Notes: generated by a model from the sequence alone, not told the origin. Positions 24,010 to 36,985 are shown, numbered from the stretch's first letter. The stretch: 64,000 nt of DNA from Nissolia schottii (GCA_003254905.1 QANU01102472.1:221015-285014), one strand, 5' to 3'. Translations and numbers: made by a program.

Positions 24010-25054
24010 TAACCACACTTAAATGTCACGATATCCATTTTTGTAATGACCGGAACGTAAGGGATATTGACCCTTACGAAACCACTTGTTAAGTACCCCT
24101 ACTCGTTTGATAAAATGTCACATTATTTCAAAAGAGAGTATAAGATACTAATAAAAACATCTGACTGACACACACGGGTGAAATATTAGAACAAACGTAT
24201 ATGACAATCTTTAAATTAAGCCAACAAATCATATCAAAGCCGGAGCTAATTACATTTTTTCAATCCACCGTAATCACATTCCAATATATATAGCAGTGAT
24301 TTAAAGTAACATGTAAATTTCATCAAAAAAGAAAACTTAGAGTTGGACTTCACGTTCATTGCTTAATATTATAATTTTTAAAACAAAATTTAGGCAAAAG
24401 AAATCAAGTCTGATATCAAAATAATAGTGATGAGTAAATTTATTTTGATCACGGGTATCAACAACATTCACGATGGGTCATCTTCTCCTTCCCGCTCCTC
24501 CTTACGTATATATTAAACATTATATTAATTGAGCCGATACATGTACTTGTGTGGTGTAAAAAATTTATAACAAACATTTATTGATAATTTTAATGATTTA
24601 AATACTACTCTAATTTATAAAATACAAATCAACTGAGATTTATTATGCTGTTTTCAGTTTTTATCGGGAAAAAAAAAATGAAGAAACCCAATTTAAGTAT
24701 AATGAGATGTAAGTTTTAAAGTTGCATTTGAAGTATAATATAAACACAAATTTATTACAATTTATATATATAATAAGTTCTCGTGTGGACTAAGGTGCTA
24801 GATATTTATTTTTCAAGATATGATCATAGTGGTAGCTAATCCGTATCCCAATATTCATTACCTAGTCAACACATCCAAATTCAAAATGATAAATTTACTT
24901 TTATTTCATAGTTTGCAATTATTGTTAATAACACAAATTGAAGACAAAAGATTTTGAGCATGAAGCCTCAATGATAAAAAATGGTTAATTCGTTTTTATT
25001 GCTCTCAACCCCCAAGTAAGATGAGGTGTCATCTCTATCTCTTCGTCCTTCTCC
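24010..25054. other. Array intergenic DNA between units 1 and 2
   Basis: Non-coding array sequence matching the flanks of the other copies. Unit 2 starts about 24,790 with the GTGCTAGATATTT block. Confidence 0.75.
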
Positions 25055-25064
25055 TATATATAAA
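25055..25064 (+). promoter_or_regulatory. TATA box of copy F2
   Basis: TATATATAAA, 64 bases before the start codon, as in F1. Confidence 0.65.
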
Positions 25065-25127
25065 CTACAATTCTCTATCTTAGTTGCATATCTCTCTCAT
25101 CAACTAGTTCAAGTTGTCTACTGAAAA

Positions 25128-25811
25128 ATGGCTACGAAGAATGCCCTACAAATCTTCGGTCTCTTAGTCATGGTTGTTCTTGTCACTTCAAAGGTGGCTG
25201 CTAGAGACTTTCGGGAGACTACCTCTAACCCTAAAGGAGGTCTGTTTGGGATTATTTTCGGTTTATCCCTAATAACATTGAATCATAAGATGCATGGTTA
25301 TAAATAGCTCCCGACCCGTTAATGATTGGGTTTCTCTCAAAATTATTTTCTTGTTTAACAGTCATGTTATGTTAATCCTTTCACATGTGAATCTTTTCAT
25401 TGATAAATATTGCACTCACCATTCGTACACTCTTACTTTTTAATGCAAACATAATGGCACGCATCATTTGACTTTTCCAATCAAAGTGTTTGCAGTTGAG
25501 GATATTAGAGAGATAAATGACGTCAGTGAAATCAACTACGGGAAATATCAGCAGCAAGGTGTGGATTATCCACAAATATTCTAAGAATGATTGTGTTACT
25601 TTTTTCTTAAATGTACTCGGTTAACTTTTACAAAAAATTATATATCATATAAAATAGCAATGTCTGTTTTGCAGATTGTACACTCGGAGAATCAAAAATA
25701 AATCGTGAATTACATTTGTTGGGTGGAGATGGGGATGGCTCGAGTGGAGGAGGGCACAACATCCAATGTCGCAAACTGTGTTGTTATATGGGGAACTACG
25801 TTTGTTGCTAA
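25128..25811 (+). CDS. Small secreted cysteine-rich protein, CORA/GRP-like, copy F2 (intact, 103 aa)
   Basis: Exons 25,128-25,239, 25,496-25,558 and 25,675-25,811, with correct phases. Product 103 residues: signal peptide MATKNALQIFGLLVMVVLVT, then RDFRETTSNPK, then VEDIREINDVSEINYGKYQQQ split by codon phase across the junctions. A Gly-rich spacer GGDGDGSSGGGH follows, and the C-terminus CRKLCCYMGNYVCC is identical to F1. It differs from F1 at only about ten residues and has one extra codon in exon 2 (VED against VD), so the duplication is recent or the pair has been homogenised. The exon 1 donor is GTCTGT, weaker than the GTATGT of F1. Probably secreted; function unknown. Confidence 0.84.
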
Positions 25812-27457
25812 AATCAAATCACATAGACTTGATACATTTATAGGTGTATCCATCTTGTCGCTCGGTAGTACCAAATAATGTAACGAATTTCTCTATGGTA
25901 GTATCTCATACTTACATCGTGTAACAGAGCAACATATAAATGGACAATAAACTCTTAACCTTTATTATGGTACTTATCTATTTAAAGTATTTTTAATTAT
26001 ACGAAGTATATTTAAAGTCAAAAGCACATATTGAAAAATATATGACAAAAAATACAAAAGTTCAAGATTGCGGACAATCTCTATCGATCCTTTCATGTTA
26101 TCCTATGTGGCTATGTCGTAACCTTTTCTGACGCAACAATGTCTTTCTCGAACAAAAATAAACTAAACAAAAAAATTCTTCCAATTTTAGGTTATTGTAC
26201 TTTGCTTTTAGTTTTGTCATCGTTTTCCAAGACATAAATCTTCCCTCAAAAAATTTTTGAGGATAAGAGTCCAAAAGTCAAGAGAGATATCATTAATATT
26301 GAACTATTATAACAATATTTTCAATATTAATCATAAGTGACTGTTTTGTACCTTACTCAAATTGCTCATGTTTTAATGGTATGTGGATAGAGAAATTTTT
26401 CTTTGACAATAAATAAATAAATAATTAAGTAACGAGATAACTTTATAGTAAAGAAAAACTTGTAGCCCAAAGTCTTGCTACTTTTGGTTTCGAATTTCTA
26501 TCTTCTCACAAAAGGCAATCCTTATAAAATGATACCGTATCCCATTCATTGATGTAACTTTATTATTAGTTGAAAACTTATGAACAAAACATTTTAAGTT
26601 GTATTGGTAAAGAAGTGAATAGAAAATCCTTGGAATTAGTCAAATTGATCTTTTGTTTATTTCTTTTAGTTTTATTATTTTTCAAGAGTCCTTCTTTTAG
26701 TTTTTGGAGAATATTTAGGAAGATTTGTTAAGTTGATATATTATTTCTCAAAACTAGATGGGATAATTATGAAAAACACCTAACCACAATTAGATTTCAC
26801 GATATCCATTTTTGCAATGACCGGCACGGAAGGGATGTTGACCCTTAAGGAACCACTTGTTAAGTACCTGTGCTCGTTTGATAAAATATCACATTATTTT
26901 AAAAGAGAGAGTATGAGATACTATTAAAAACATCTGACCAACTACACACGTGTGAAATATTAGAACAAATGTATGTGACAATCTTTAAATTAAGTCACCA
27001 AATCATATCAAAGTCGGAGCTAATTAAATCTTTTCATTACACCGTAATCACATTCCAATATATATAGCAGTGATTTAAAGTAACATGTAAATTTCATTTA
27101 AAAAAAATTTAACTTAGAGTTGGACTTCATGTTCATAGCTTAATTTTATAATTTTTAAAACAAAATTTAGGCAAAAGAAATCAAGTCTGATATCAAAATA
27201 ATATAGACGAGTAAATATATTTTGATTGCGGGTATCAAAAACATTCACGATGGGTCCTCTTCTCCTTCCCCCTCCTCCTTACGTATATACTGAGGTTTAT
27301 TATGTTGTTTTCAGTTTTTATCTAAAAGAAACAAAAGAACCCAATTTAAGTATAATGTGATGTATTTTTAAAGTTGAATTTGAAGTATAATATAAACACG
27401 AATTTATTATAATTTATATATAAATATATATTACTATTTAATAAATTCTCTTGCTGA

Positions 27458-30214
27458 CTAAGGTGCTAGATATTTATTTTTCATGATATGATCATAGTTG
27501 TAGTCAATCTGTATCTCAATATTCATTACCTAGTCAACTTTTCCAAATTCAAAAAGATAAATTTACTTTTATTTCATAGTGTGCAATTATTGTTAATAAA
27601 ACAAATTTAGGACAAAAGAAATTGATAATGAAGTCATAATCATAGAAAACAGTTAATTTATTTTTGTTGTTCTCTACCACCAAGTAAGATGAGGTGTCAT
27701 CTCCATCTATTTTTATCTTTCTGATATATACAGGACAATTCTCTATCTTAGTTTCGTATCTCTCTCATCAACTAGTTTAAGTAGTTACCAAAAATTGACT
27801 ATGTAGAATGCCCTACGAATCTTTGATCTCTTAGTCACGGTTGTGCTCATATCCACATATGTTGCTCTAAAGAATTTCGTGAGACTTCCTCTAACCCTAA
27901 AGCAGGTTAGTTTGAGATTACTTTCATTTTATCCTTAATAACATTGAATCATAAAATGGTTACAAATTGCTCCCGACCCATTAATGATTGAGTTTCTCTC
28001 AAAATTATTTTCTTGTTTAACAATCATATGTTTTTTTCACATATGATTCTTTTATTTGATAAAAATTGCATTCACCATTCCTACGTTGTTATTTTTTAAT
28101 ACGAATGTATTTACACGCATAATTTAATTTTTACGGTTAAAGTGTTTGCAATGAAGGATGTTAAAAAGATAAACGACGTTAGTGAAGTCAATTACAGGAA
28201 ATATCAACTCCAAGGTGTTGATTATCCACAAATATTCCAAGAATGATTGTGTTAATATTTTGTTAAACATACTTATGTAAATTTTACAAAAAAATGATAT
28301 ATCATATGAAAAAATCATTGTCTATTTTGCAGGCTTTACATCACTATTGAAAATAAATCACGAATTACATTTGTTGAGAGGATATGGTGATGGCTCAAGT
28401 GGAGGAGGACATGACATCCAATGTTGTAAACTGTGCTGCTTTATGGGAAACTACATTTGTTGCTAAATTCAAATCATGTAGAGGTGTATGGCTAGAGGTG
28501 TATCCGTCTAGTAGCTAGGTTGTAACTAATAATTAAGGAAAAAAGTAATGAATTTTTCTGTTATTATCTCATACATATATCTTGCAATAGTGTAACTTAA
28601 TAGACAATAATACCTTTGCTATGGTACTCATAATTGTCAATTTAATTTTTTTAATTACATGATGTATAGTAAAAGTTAAAAGCACAAATTGTTAAAAATA
28701 TGACAAATAATACAAAAGTTCTAGATTGTGGACATTCTCTATCGATCCTTTCATGTTATCATATGTGGTTGTATCTTAACCTTTCCCAACGCAACAATAA
28801 ATTGTCTCCAAAAAAACAGAAAACAAAAAATTATTCCAATTTTAGTTTATTTTGATTTCAGTTTAGTTTTTTTCTTTCTCTTCCAACATATAAATCTACC
28901 TTTCTAAAATTTTAAATGTAACAGTCCCAAAGTCAAGAGAGATATCATCAATGTTTAACGATTATAGCAACATATTCAATATAAATTCTAAGCGACTATT
29001 TTAGTACCTTATTCACACCACTCATACATTTTGGGTACGCGGACAGAAATTTTACTTTGTAAATGAATAAATAAGTAATGAAATCACTTTATTGTGAAGA
29101 AGAAGCTCATAGCCCAAAGACTTATTCTATTTTTTTATATTTTTTTTTTTGGGTTTCGAAAGTGTATCTTCCCACAAAGGCAATCCTAATTAAATAGTAT
29201 CATATCAAGTTCACTAATGAAATTTTATTATTAGTTCAAACTTATAAACAAAACATTTTAAAGTGTATTCTTAAAGCATTAAATATGAAAACTTTTGTAA
29301 TTAGTCGAATTGATTTTTTGTTTATTTTTCTAGTTTGATTATTTGTCAAGAGTCCTTCTTCGAATGTTTAAAAAAAATATTTATGAAGATTTGTTAAATT
29401 GATATATCATTTCTCAAAACTAGAAAAGATAACAATAAAAAACACCTAACCACACTTGCATGTCACGACCCATTCTGGCCACGAACCACACGAGATATTG
29501 ACCCTTACAGACCCACTTGCTATGTGCATCGCGTCGTTTCATTAAAGATCAAATTATTTTAAAAGAGAGAGTATGATATACTATTAAAAACACAACTATA
29601 CATACACCTATGAAAAATTAGAATGAAAGTCGATGAAGCTAATTAAATCTTTTCATAACACCATAATCACATTCCAATACATATAACTACAATTTAAAGT
29701 ACGTACTATGCAAATTTCATAAAAAAAAATAACTCTGAGTTGGACTTCACTTCCATAGCTTAATATACTTTTTTCTAACACAAATTTAAGAAAATGAAAT
29801 CAAGCTCGACGTAAAAATCATAGAAAAAGGGTAAATTTATTTTGATTGCAGGTTTCAACAACCAAGTTGATGGTTCCTCCTATCCCTACCCTTTCCCCCA
29901 CCTTACCCCACGTTTATATTCAACATTATATTAATTAAGTTGATACGTGTACTTGTGTGGTATAAAAAATTGATAACAAATATTTATCGATGCTTTTAAT
30001 ACTATTCTATTTTATAAAATATAAATCAACTGAGAATTATTATATTGATTTCGGTATTTACCAAAATAACTAATTAAAGAATAAGGGTTAAGTATAATGT
30101 GAGTTATGTTTTAAAGTAGAATTTAAAGTATAATATATATATATATAAATAAATACTTATTATAATTGTTTTATATATATATATATATTATAAGTTAATC
30201 AATTTTCAAGTTGA
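27458..30214. repeat. Tandem unit 3 of the peptide-gene array (about 2.76 kb)
   Basis: Begins CTAAGGTGCTAGATATTT and follows unit 2 along its length with much more divergence, including short indels. Confidence 0.85.
27795..28466 (+). pseudogene. Secreted cysteine-rich gene, copy F3, broken
   Basis: The start codon is TTG (27,795), the third codon after it is followed by a stop, and exon 1 is out of frame with its donor at 27,905/27,906. The exon 2 acceptor has changed from AG to AA (near 28,150). Exon 3 (28,333-28,466) is still open and would encode CCKLCCFMGNYICC, with an extra Cys compared with F1 and F2. The exon 3 frame has outlived the rest of the gene, which may be chance or slower drift of that region. 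Confidence 0.8.
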
Positions 30215-30556
30215 CTAAGGTGCGAGATATTTTATTTTTGATGGTACGATAATTGTTGTAGTCAACCCATATCTCTAAATTCATTACCTAGTCAACTCGT
30301 CCAAATTCATAGAAAAAGAAATGTAATTCTGTATCATAGACAACAATTATTTTCAATAACACAAATTTAAAATAAAAGAAATTGAGCTTGTAATCTCAAT
30401 CATTGAAAAAAGTAAATTTATTTTGACTACTCTCAACAACTAAGTGTGATGAGGTGCCATCTGTACCTCTTTGCTTTTTCCTATATATATAAAGTTTAGT
30501 TCTCTATCTTATTTTCATCTCTCTCTCATCCTCTTGTTTAAGTTGGGTATCAAAAA

Positions 30557-31117
30557 GTGGTTATAAGAATTCTCTACCAATCTTCGGTCTTGTGGTCATG
30601 GTTGTTTCATCTCTTCAAAGGTAACTACTAGAGACTTTCATGAGACTTCCTCTAACTCTAAATTAAGAAAGTCAGTTTGGGATTACTTTTAATTTATCAT
30701 TAATATCGGTTAGAGATAGCTCTCCACCCATTAATTGTTGAATTTCCCTTAAAATTATTTTCTTCTTTGACAATCATGGTTTGATTTTTTTCACACATGA
30801 CTCTTCTAATTGATATAAATTGCATTCACTATCCTAACGTTGTTATTTTTTAATGCAAATATAATGACACATCATTTATTTTTACGATTCAAGTGTTTGC
30901 AGTTGAGGGTTTTAGAGAGATAAATGACGGATGTGAAGCCAACTATGGGAAAAATCAATTGTTACTTTTTTTGTTAAACATACTGATGTAAATTTTTCAA
31001 AAAAAAATGATATATCATATAAAATTCGATGTCTAAATTGCAAGTATTACTACAAGAGGGCATGGCATCCAATGTCGTAAATTGTGCTGCTTTACGAAGA
31101 ATTACGTTTGTTGCTAA
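30557..31117 (+). pseudogene. Secreted cysteine-rich gene, copy F4, heavily decayed
   Basis: The start codon is now GTG and exon 1 is out of frame. Exon 2 near 30,901 breaks off after about 55 bases, and exon 3 has lost its 5' part. The C-terminal coding end (near 31,060-31,117: KLCCFTKNYVCC-like with TAA) is still readable. Confidence 0.75.
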
Positions 31118-31886
31118 AATCTAATCGCATAAGCTTAATACATATATAGTTAGGTATATTCATCTAACATGTTAATATGTAGTATCTAATAATTAAGAAA
31201 TAAAGTAAGGGAATTCCTCAAGGTAGGTATCTCATTCATATATCTTGTAGCTGAGCAACTTAATAGACATGAACTTGTTAACCTTTATTATGGTACTCAT
31301 AATTATTATTTAATTTTTCTAATTACACGATATATATTAAAATTTAAAAGCACATATTAATAAAAATATGACAATAAATACCAAAAGTTTTGGACTGCGA
31401 ACAATCTCTATCGATCATTTCATGTTTTTCTATGTGACTATGTCTTAACCCATCCTGACACAACAATGACTTGTCTCCAACTAAAATAAAGAAAGAAAAT
31501 TCTATTAATTTTAGTTTATTATGCTTTGCGTTTAATTTTGTCATCCTCTTCTAACACATTCATCTTCCCTTCAAAATTTTTAAAGATAACAGTCAAAAGT
31601 CACGAGAGATATCACTAATATTTTACGATTATAGCAATATATTCAATATTATTTATAAGTGTCCGTTTTTTTACCTTATTTCAACTGCTCATATTTTATG
31701 GGTATGTAGACATATAAATTTTGGTTTGACAATGATTAAATAAGTATTGAAATAACTTTATAGTGGAGAAAAAAACTCGTGGCCAAAGTCTTATTATTTT
31801 TGTTTGATTTCCAATGTGTATCATTCCTCAGAAGACAATGTTAAATTAATAATATCATATCAAGTTCATAAATGTAATTTTATTAT

Positions 31887-32112
31887 AAAAAATGCTACCT
31901 GTACACCCAATTTCATACACTCATACATACACCATTAATAATGCACAAAGTTTATTCTCACGAGTGCACAAACATTATAAACTTGTAAATGATACACTCA
32001 ACTATATTTAATTAAGTGCACAAACATTATTGAGTTAAAGCACAAACTTTATGCATATAAGTACGAGGTGTATGTATGGGGTATGATTTTTGGTGTACGT
32101 GTAACAGAGCTC
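31887..32112 (-). mobile_element. Mutator-like MITE, copy B (226 bp), in unit 4
   Basis: Exact 9 bp duplication TTTTATTAT (31,878-31,886 and 32,113-32,121). Ends AAAAAATGCTACCTGTACAC and, reverse-complemented, GAGCTCTGTTACACGTACAC match copy A in reverse orientation. The neighbouring units have the empty site (CTTTATTATTAGTTG). Confidence 0.88.
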
Positions 32113-33184
32113 TTTTATTATTAGTTGAAACTTATAAACAAAACATTTTAAATTATATTGTTAAAGCATTAAATTGAAAATCCTCGTAATTAGTCGAATT
32201 GATTTTGTGCTTATTTGGCTAGTTTGATTATTTTTCAAGAGTCTTTTTTTCGGCTGTTTGGAGAACATTTACGAAGATTTGTCAAGTAGATATATTATTT
32301 CTCAAAATTAAAAGGGATAAATATCAAAATCAACAAACCACATTTACATGTCACAATCCATTTTGGCCATAACTAGCACGCAAAGGATATTGACCCTTAC
32401 GAACCACTTGTTACATACCTCGTTTCGTTTCATAAAATATTAAATTATTTTAAAAGAGAGAAAGGGGGAGAGTGTGAGATATCCTACTACACATACACCT
32501 ATCGAAGAATTAATAGAATGTATATGATTTAATTAAACTCACAACAAAGAAGCTAATTAAATCTTTTCATCACACCATTATCACATCCCAATATAGCCAT
32601 GATTTAAAGCAATTTGATATTACTTTTTTAACACGAAATTTAGGAAAATAAAATCAAGCCTAATATCAAAATCATAGATAATTGTGAAATTTGATTACGG
32701 ATCTCACCACCGACTCAGCCGACAGGACCTCCTTCCCCTCCCCCCAAGTTTCAACATTGTATTAATTGAGTCAATACGTATGCTTGCGTGGTGTAAAAAT
32801 TAATAACAAACATTTATTCAGATTTTTAGTGATTTTATTACTATTCTATTTTACAAAATATAAACCAAATAATTAGATCTATTATGTTTATTGTGGTTTT
32901 TAACACAAAAATAATAATAATAATGAAAGAATCTCTCTTTTTCTTAATTTTTTTTATTCAACCACTAATATTTGAATCCTTAACACAAATTAAATGTACT
33001 TAACACAAAATAAAGATAAAAGAAATTAAGGTTGAAGTCCCAATCATAGAAAGAAAGGTAAATTTGTTTTGACTACCCTCAACCACGTATAAGATGAGGG
33101 GTCATCTCTACGCCTTCGTCCTCCTCTATATTAAGTGCAATTCTCTATGTCTCTCATCAACTGATTTAAGTTGTATATTGAAAA

Positions 33185-33262
33185 ATGACTTCAAAGAATG
33201 TCCCATCAAAATCTTAGGTCTCTTGGTCAGTCTTTAAAGCTAGCTGGTTGCTAGAGACTATA
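33185..33262 (+). pseudogene. Secreted cysteine-rich gene, copy F5, exon 1 remnant
   Basis: ATGACTTCAAAGAATGTCCC at 33,185 matches the start of the F genes, then the frame stops and homology ends near GGTTGCTAGAGAC. The usual upstream block (GATGAGGGGTCATCTCTACG) is present. This is the truncated right end of the array, about 230 bases before the oppositely oriented R1 gene. Confidence 0.75.
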
Positions 33263-33495
33263 TCCATGATTAAGTCATTAACTTGCAAATCTCTTCCGGA
33301 GCTTAAATAAATCAAGACACCAATACAAAACCAACAAGCAAAGCAGATAGTGTGATCTCAGAGATCTTGCGATCCACGTTGCTCGGCAATCCCATACAAT
33401 TATAAATACAAAAAAAGAAGAACAGAAAGAAAAATAGTAATTAATAAATGTGCATGCTTTATTTCTTAATTCTTGGATACAAATATCTACCCTGT

Positions 33496-33814
33496 TTACA
33501 CGATTCGACCAGGGCAGCAGCAACACCAGCAGGTAAGAAAAGGAAAGCAACACAACTTGCAAGGGTTGCTGTCTTCTCCTCCGCCGCCACCCCCGGCATC
33601 TAATTTGCGATTTGCTGTTGATTTTTCTGCTGCACAATAATAGACACTTACTACTAACTTTAATCTTTCAAGTTTGAATATAGCAAATCGTGCATGGTAA
33701 CTACTGCGAGATAGATATACCTTGGGGTGGTAGATCAGTTGCCAGAGCACTAGAGATGAGAAAGAGTGCTGCGAGCAAGCACAACAACAACATAGGCACC
33801 ACCTTGGTTTTCAT
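33496..33814 (-). CDS. Secreted cysteine-rich peptide R1, 75 aa, C-terminal CWCCCC motif (intact)
   Basis: Two exons, 33,721-33,814 and 33,496-33,629, with a 91-base GT/AG intron and matching phase. Product of 75 residues: signal peptide MKTKVVPMLLLCLLAALFLI ending near SSALA, then TDLPPQ, AEKSTANRKLD, a GGGGGG spacer, EDSNP and the tail CKLCCFPFLTCWCCCCPG. The mature part has eight Cys out of about 50 residues. It shares the layout of the F genes (signal, short polar stretch, Gly spacer, Cys tail) but has two exons and faces the other way, tail to tail with the F array. I chose the MKTK start because R2 and R3 begin the same way and it opens the signal peptide; an upstream in-frame ATG at 33,898 is less likely. 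Function unknown. Confidence 0.85.
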
Positions 33815-33900
33815 CTTAATTTGCTGCTCCTCAGAATTAATCAAGAGATGTTGTCGTGAATGCAAGTGCCGAAGAATGAAGCACCATTTACCATTCACTT

Positions 33901-33910
33901 TAATTTATAA
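33901..33910 (-). promoter_or_regulatory. Candidate TATA box of R1
   Basis: Minus strand TTATAAATTA, about 87 bases before the start codon. Confidence 0.45.
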
Positions 33911-34089
33911 CGCTTAAAAAAAAATCAAGATATAAATGATAGATAATGTTGCTATAATACATGTTAATTAAATGTGGGGAGGAATATTTGCGTACTCTTG
34001 TTTTACTTAATGGCAGTGGATAGAGGTCAGCGGTTTTCCTTAAAATATGATTTGTTTTTAAGGCTAGACGACATTGAAGAATAATGTTT

Positions 34090-34140
34090 GGCTGATTGTG
34101 CCACCGACAGCAAAATTTATGAGAGATGACATCATGTGCC
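34090..34140 (-). promoter_or_regulatory. Upstream block shared by R1 and R2
   Basis: Written on the plus strand, GGCTGATT, then a CCACC block, AAAATTTATGAGAGATGA and GTGCC recur in order upstream of R2 at about 48,691-48,746. The segment may be an ancestral promoter piece or only leftover duplicated DNA. Confidence 0.5.
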
Positions 34141-34189
34141 CATTGGCAATGCATGCGCCTCATATAATTCCAATCTCCCATAACACGAC

Positions 34190-36985
34190 ATAGTCACACC
34201 CAAAGAGGTGCCAAAAATTGCAACGGTACCCAGAAATATTGGAGGGTAGTACTGGTACCCTTCCTATGTGTCTCAATATATTTTTAACTTGAGTTTGAAA
34301 TTATGATAGGTAACTAATGATATAGAACTATTCATGATGTTGATGTTAGATCCAAACATATTTGTTGGTTTACAATTTCACCTACGGGGTAGCGTCGGTT
34401 CTCGTGTATAAAATCGTAAAATTTTTTAATCACAATCGAAACAGCAACGTTTCCCTTTTACAAAACGCGAAAAATAAAAATGGCCACTTTGAATTTCATG
34501 AACTAAATGACCAATACAATTTAAAAATAATACACATCCGTCTATTATAACAATCCAACTCTAGTTACTATTCATAAATACTAATCCAATCTTTGTAAAC
34601 CAAAATAATAATTATTTTTTTTCTTGCTTTTTCTCAAATTTTGTTTCTACATAGATCTAAGATTAAGCAAGATTTTATTAATAATTATCCCATAAAAAAT
34701 GTTAATAAAACCATCAATAAATCAAATATAGTATTAAGAGGTTTAGTACACCAAACCAATAATAACACTGAAACAAATATAACTCGAAGAAGTAGTGGCA
34801 CAACCCAATGAATATGCTAAAATTAAGAACTGAACCGGGAATAGAAATGAAATGATGGAATCACTTACAACAACTATAAATGCAATGTATCAGGTTTCTT
34901 TAGATAGTTTACTCTATAACAAAAAACCACCAGGAGCAACACTAGCTAAGATGCTTGATAAGGACTCCTTTCAATATAAAAATAAAAAATAAAATCACCA
35001 AGAGCAACACCAGCTGCACACTTTTAGTAGATCCGTATCAAAATAAATTTGTCACAACTTAATTATTGAAAAGCAACTTAGAAAAACAAATATGACGGCT
35101 TCGAAAAACTTTTTGATCACTCTTAATTCACACAATAAAAAAATCAGACACATTTTATTGAAAGATATGAGTTATTAGAATTATAACAATTACTTTGTCT
35201 AACTGCGTTAGAAAATAAAGGGGAAACTAATACATATTATATATAAAAAAATTCTTAATATTGAAAAACAATTTAAAAGGACCAAGAAGATTAAGAGCAG
35301 GTCAGAAATAATGCAGTTCTATGAAGTTAATAATGAATTCCATCTATATTATCGAATAGTTCAATAACATTAATAGCAACGATTTTACAGATCATATATG
35401 AAGAGAGACATGTGAAAGATTTTTTTTATTTATGCACAAAAGACTGAATTACCCATTAAATTTTTCAAAACAATGAGTCAGCACATTAAACAAAGGACTT
35501 CTTGAAAATTTAATCAGGAGAGCCTCTAGGGTGAACTCCCAGCAATTCTTACAGTACAGATCACTCAACCTGGCTATGTTCTGGTCGATTTCAGTGGGTA
35601 TATGGGTACCTACCCAACCCATTAATTAAGAAAAATATGGTTTTTTATATTTAAAATAAAAACTTGTATTGAATCTGAGTCTTGAGTTTAGAGAGTGAGA
35701 AGGTTTATTGGGTCATTGGGTGGATTTTTTTTTTCTTCATTTGGGCTAGGTTTATTTAATCTTTATTTTATAATAAAAATAATAATAATGCGAGTAACTC
35801 AAGTAGGTAAGCGGGTCAGGTTAGTTTTGATACTCAACTATTCAACACTCGATCCTACAAAATTAACGGTCAATTAGGTTTTACCCATCGACTTGACCCA
35901 ACTCGACGCAAAAGCCCGTGGGTAGATTAGGGTCGGCTTATAGGCACAATCCATTGTCCTCTTCCAAATTTCACCTATAGATAGGACTTCTTTGCAAAAT
36001 CAATTTATTATTAAATATAAAACTAATAAATAAAATAAAAAATAACAAACAAATCAACACCAAAATCCTTGTATAGGTGTAGTAGTTAGCTAATGTATTT
36101 GTTATTGTGTCAACAATGAATTTGCATATGTTACAATGATATTCAAGGTCAATATTGCAAATTTTAAGAAATTAGTTTTTCCGTAAATGAATTTTTTAGA
36201 CAATACTATGCAATCTGGCCAAAGCAAGAGTGATTTGACAATAAAATGGTGAAGAAATGATCATTCCTGGTGCGATTGGTGATCTGTAATGGTTAGTCAA
36301 TTTTTTGCATGGTATTGTCTCAGAGATTGAGCCAATCGATTGCAAAATTATATCGCAGTAATGGAGAACATGGTACAACAACCATTTGATTCAAGAACAT
36401 GATAAATCTATTGCAAAATTATAAGTCAACACTATATTGGGCCCAAAACAGGCAATTATCAATGTTCACTGTTCAGCCCAAATTTTTCTTTGAGCCCAAT
36501 TAGTTTTAGTTGAGAGGTTTTTTTTTTCCTTTCAAAAAACACACGTTTTAAAAAAAGGTGAATTTAGTCCAACAAATCTATTAGACGATGTACTTTGACT
36601 TATGTTCAAATAAAAAGTGAATTTAGCTGAGTAGTACATATTTCAGAAATCAAGAATTAATTATTTGTTCGGTCTATGATCCTGTCATTTCACTTGTTTA
36701 TTAATTATTAGTCCTTTTTGGATTGATAAATATATTGTCGATTGTATGATGAATAGAAAACATGTCTAAATCCACAATTTTAACCTCCGTTTAACACTCT
36801 AGAATGTGTTGATATATATGACATAAATTTTTTAGCATACACAAATCACAGATAACAATTTCCCTATTCTCATGAGTTCAAGTTCCTATTCTCTTGCACC
36901 AAAGACCAACACCAACAGAAGAACCACTGTCACAGCAAATATAAAATACAAAATTCAATAGAATCAGAACTGTATAAGTTGCATA
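34190..36985. other. Intergenic, AT-rich
   Basis: No gene supported. The stretch 35,590-35,950 has GGGTACCTACCCAACCCA at one side and GACCCAACTCGAC and CCCGTGGGTAG at the other, like a decayed hAT-type element, but I could not fix its ends. Confidence 0.4.

Larger units (their letters stand above)
16905..24789. repeat. Tandem unit 1 of the peptide-gene array (7.9 kb with insertions)
   Basis: The unit begins GGTGCTAGATATTTATTTTT. Subtracting two solo LTRs, two SINEs and their target duplications (about 5.1 kb) leaves about 2.77 kb, matching units 2 and 3. Sequence outside the insertions follows unit 2 (24,790-27,457) throughout. Confidence 0.85.
24790..27457. repeat. Tandem unit 2 of the peptide-gene array (about 2.67 kb)
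   Basis: The clean reference unit: promoter, intact gene F2 and about 1.6 kb of downstream DNA with no insertion. It shows where the insertions in unit 1 happened. Confidence 0.88.
30215..33000. repeat. Tandem unit 4 of the peptide-gene array
   Basis: Begins CTAAGGTGCGAGATATTTTA. It is more diverged than unit 3 and contains a 226 bp MITE. The end is approximate. Confidence 0.75.

Noticed and set aside
33278-33637. 119-codon minus-strand frame overlapping R1
   Set aside because: It is out of frame with the R1 signal and cysteine exons, which have matched splice sites and relatives at R2 and R3.
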